Part shown: piece after piece, positions 63,425 to 64,000 of the stretch
Layout: each line of letters opens with the position of its first letter
How positions within the stretch are numbered: position 1 is the first letter of the stretch
DNA from: JAYKJB01 sp035284745 [NCBI: Candidatus Sericytochromatia bacterium]
Lineage (GTDB): Bacteria; Cyanobacteriota; Sericytochromatia; S15B-MN24
Length of the DNA: 64,000 nucleotides
Assembly (NCBI GenBank): GCA_035284745.1
Contig: JAYKIL010000015.1
Coordinates: 1-64,000 of the forward strand
Reading direction: 5' to 3'
Position numbers and translations under genes: made by a program
The notes under the pieces: model-generated
Seen by the model: the letters and a program-made list of their open reading frames with translations, nothing else
Told to the model about the DNA's origin: nothing
Database searches by the model: none

Positions 63425-64000
63425 ATGATGCTAAGTCTTGAAACGTTGGTTGAAAAGCTGAATGCAAGTTCTGAACGGGATTACCCGGCTCCGACTTGGG
63501 GGCTTGAGTGGCCCGAGCAGTTTCCTGAAGGCGCGTGGGCGTTTTCCCCTGAGTTGCTTTCCCTAAGCGGATTGCCGGTGCTTGAGACCTTTAGCGAAGA
63601 GCAATTGAAACGCTTGGCCCTGCTTGAGGCCGGGAACTTTTTTAGTCTGAATATTAATGGTGAGAAGAGCCTGATTGAAGGCTTGGCACGCCAGTGTTAT
63701 CGACCGCAAACGCATGCTGTGACCAGTTACATTCACCACTTTTTGGAGGAAGAAAGTCGTCACATGAGGACTTTCGGCGCTTTTTGCTTGAAGTATGTTG
63801 GGAAGACCTACCCCGACAAAAAGATGGTATTTGAACGCGAATATGCGGAAGGTGAGGAAGACTTTCTCTTTTGGACCAAGGTCATGATTTTTGAAGAGAC
63901 GGCGGATTCCTACAATGTCTATATGGCGGCTGATGAGCGATTGCACCCTCTGGTGCGAGGCATTCATAAGATGCATCATCATGACGAAAGCCGGCACTTG
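63425..64000 (+). CDS. AurF-like di-iron oxygenase, 3' part cut by window edge
   Basis: The gene begins at ATG 63425 just after the KAS III stop and is still open at the right edge; 192 codons are visible. The helical four-helix-bundle pattern carries iron ligands spaced as in p-aminobenzoate N-oxygenase: Glu85, Glu110 with His113 (EEESRHM), EETADSYN and MHHHDESRHL. It would use dioxygen to oxidise an amine or the carbon chain, and it makes this operon a natural-product cluster rather than plain fatty-acid synthesis. Substrate unknown. Confidence 0.85.
   Translation, partial: MMLSLETLVEKLNASSERDYPAPTWGLEWPEQFPEGAWAFSPELLSLSGLPVLETFSEEQLKRLALLEAGNFFSLNINGEKSLIEGLARQCYRPQTHAVTSYIHHFLEEESRHMRTFGAFCLKYVGKTYPDKKMVFEREYAEGEEDFLFWTKVMIFEETADSYNVYMAADERLHPLVRGIHKMHHHDESRHL

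Overview
The window is a GC-rich, gene-dense bacterial chromosome segment. It carries about 60 protein genes on both strands and shows no rRNA, tRNA, CRISPR array, insertion sequence or phage module. Several features point towards the cyanobacterial side of the tree, possibly a non-photosynthetic relative such as Sericytochromatia. One is a lipoprotein matching DUF3370, a family I know mainly from Cyanobacteria. Others are many Sec lipoproteins of unknown function and a pair of lipoproteins carrying LISAGGMN repeats. No photosynthesis gene is present, so the placement is an inference. Many genes start with GTG or TTG behind a clear Shine-Dalgarno sequence, and several starts below were moved for that reason.

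Layout. Positions 1-9.4 kb hold a partial lipoprotein, a methyltransferase/DUF423/aldo-keto reductase operon, a C39-like peptidase with a peptidoglycan-binding domain, a subtilase lipoprotein, a two-gene unit (B-box zinc finger membrane protein, coiled-coil protein with a RelE-like end) and an SPFH/LysM pair. Positions 9.5-16.6 kb form one run: three type IV pilin-like genes, then two tandem LISAGGMN lipoproteins, closed by a strong terminator. Positions 16.5-29.7 kb hold an M14 peptidase, ankyrin, HTH and WD40 proteins, glycerol kinase, two glycoside hydrolases, a kinase-like gene and a candidate toxin/immunity pair. Positions 29.8-45 kb hold DUF3370, a SulP transporter, a CoA-transferase (two subunits) followed by gamma-glutamyltransferase, an L,D-transpeptidase, ClpS, a desaturase, PilZ and HIT-like proteins, and proline dehydrogenase.

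Positions 45-57.7 kb hold a 55-residue YjfB-like ORF, an acyl-CoA carboxylase beta subunit with an epsilon-like partner, a large NHL-repeat lipoprotein, the lysine-fermentation genes kce and kdd, an esterase, an EVE protein, a second M14 lipoprotein and a PHP-type metallohydrolase. From 57.8 kb to the right edge runs a tight operon: MMPL exporter, fatty acyl-AMP ligase, ICMT-like methyltransferase, KAS III-like synthase and an AurF-like di-iron oxygenase cut by the edge. It looks like the start of a lipid-derived natural-product cluster and is the most interesting locus here.

Functionally, the window suggests a heterotroph that degrades peptides and amino acids. Evidence includes exported proteases, GGT, proline dehydrogenase, kce/kdd (whose acetoacetate product is a CoA-transferase substrate) and a propionyl-CoA-type carboxylase. 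It also has an elaborate lipoprotein-rich envelope and pilus-related surface structures.
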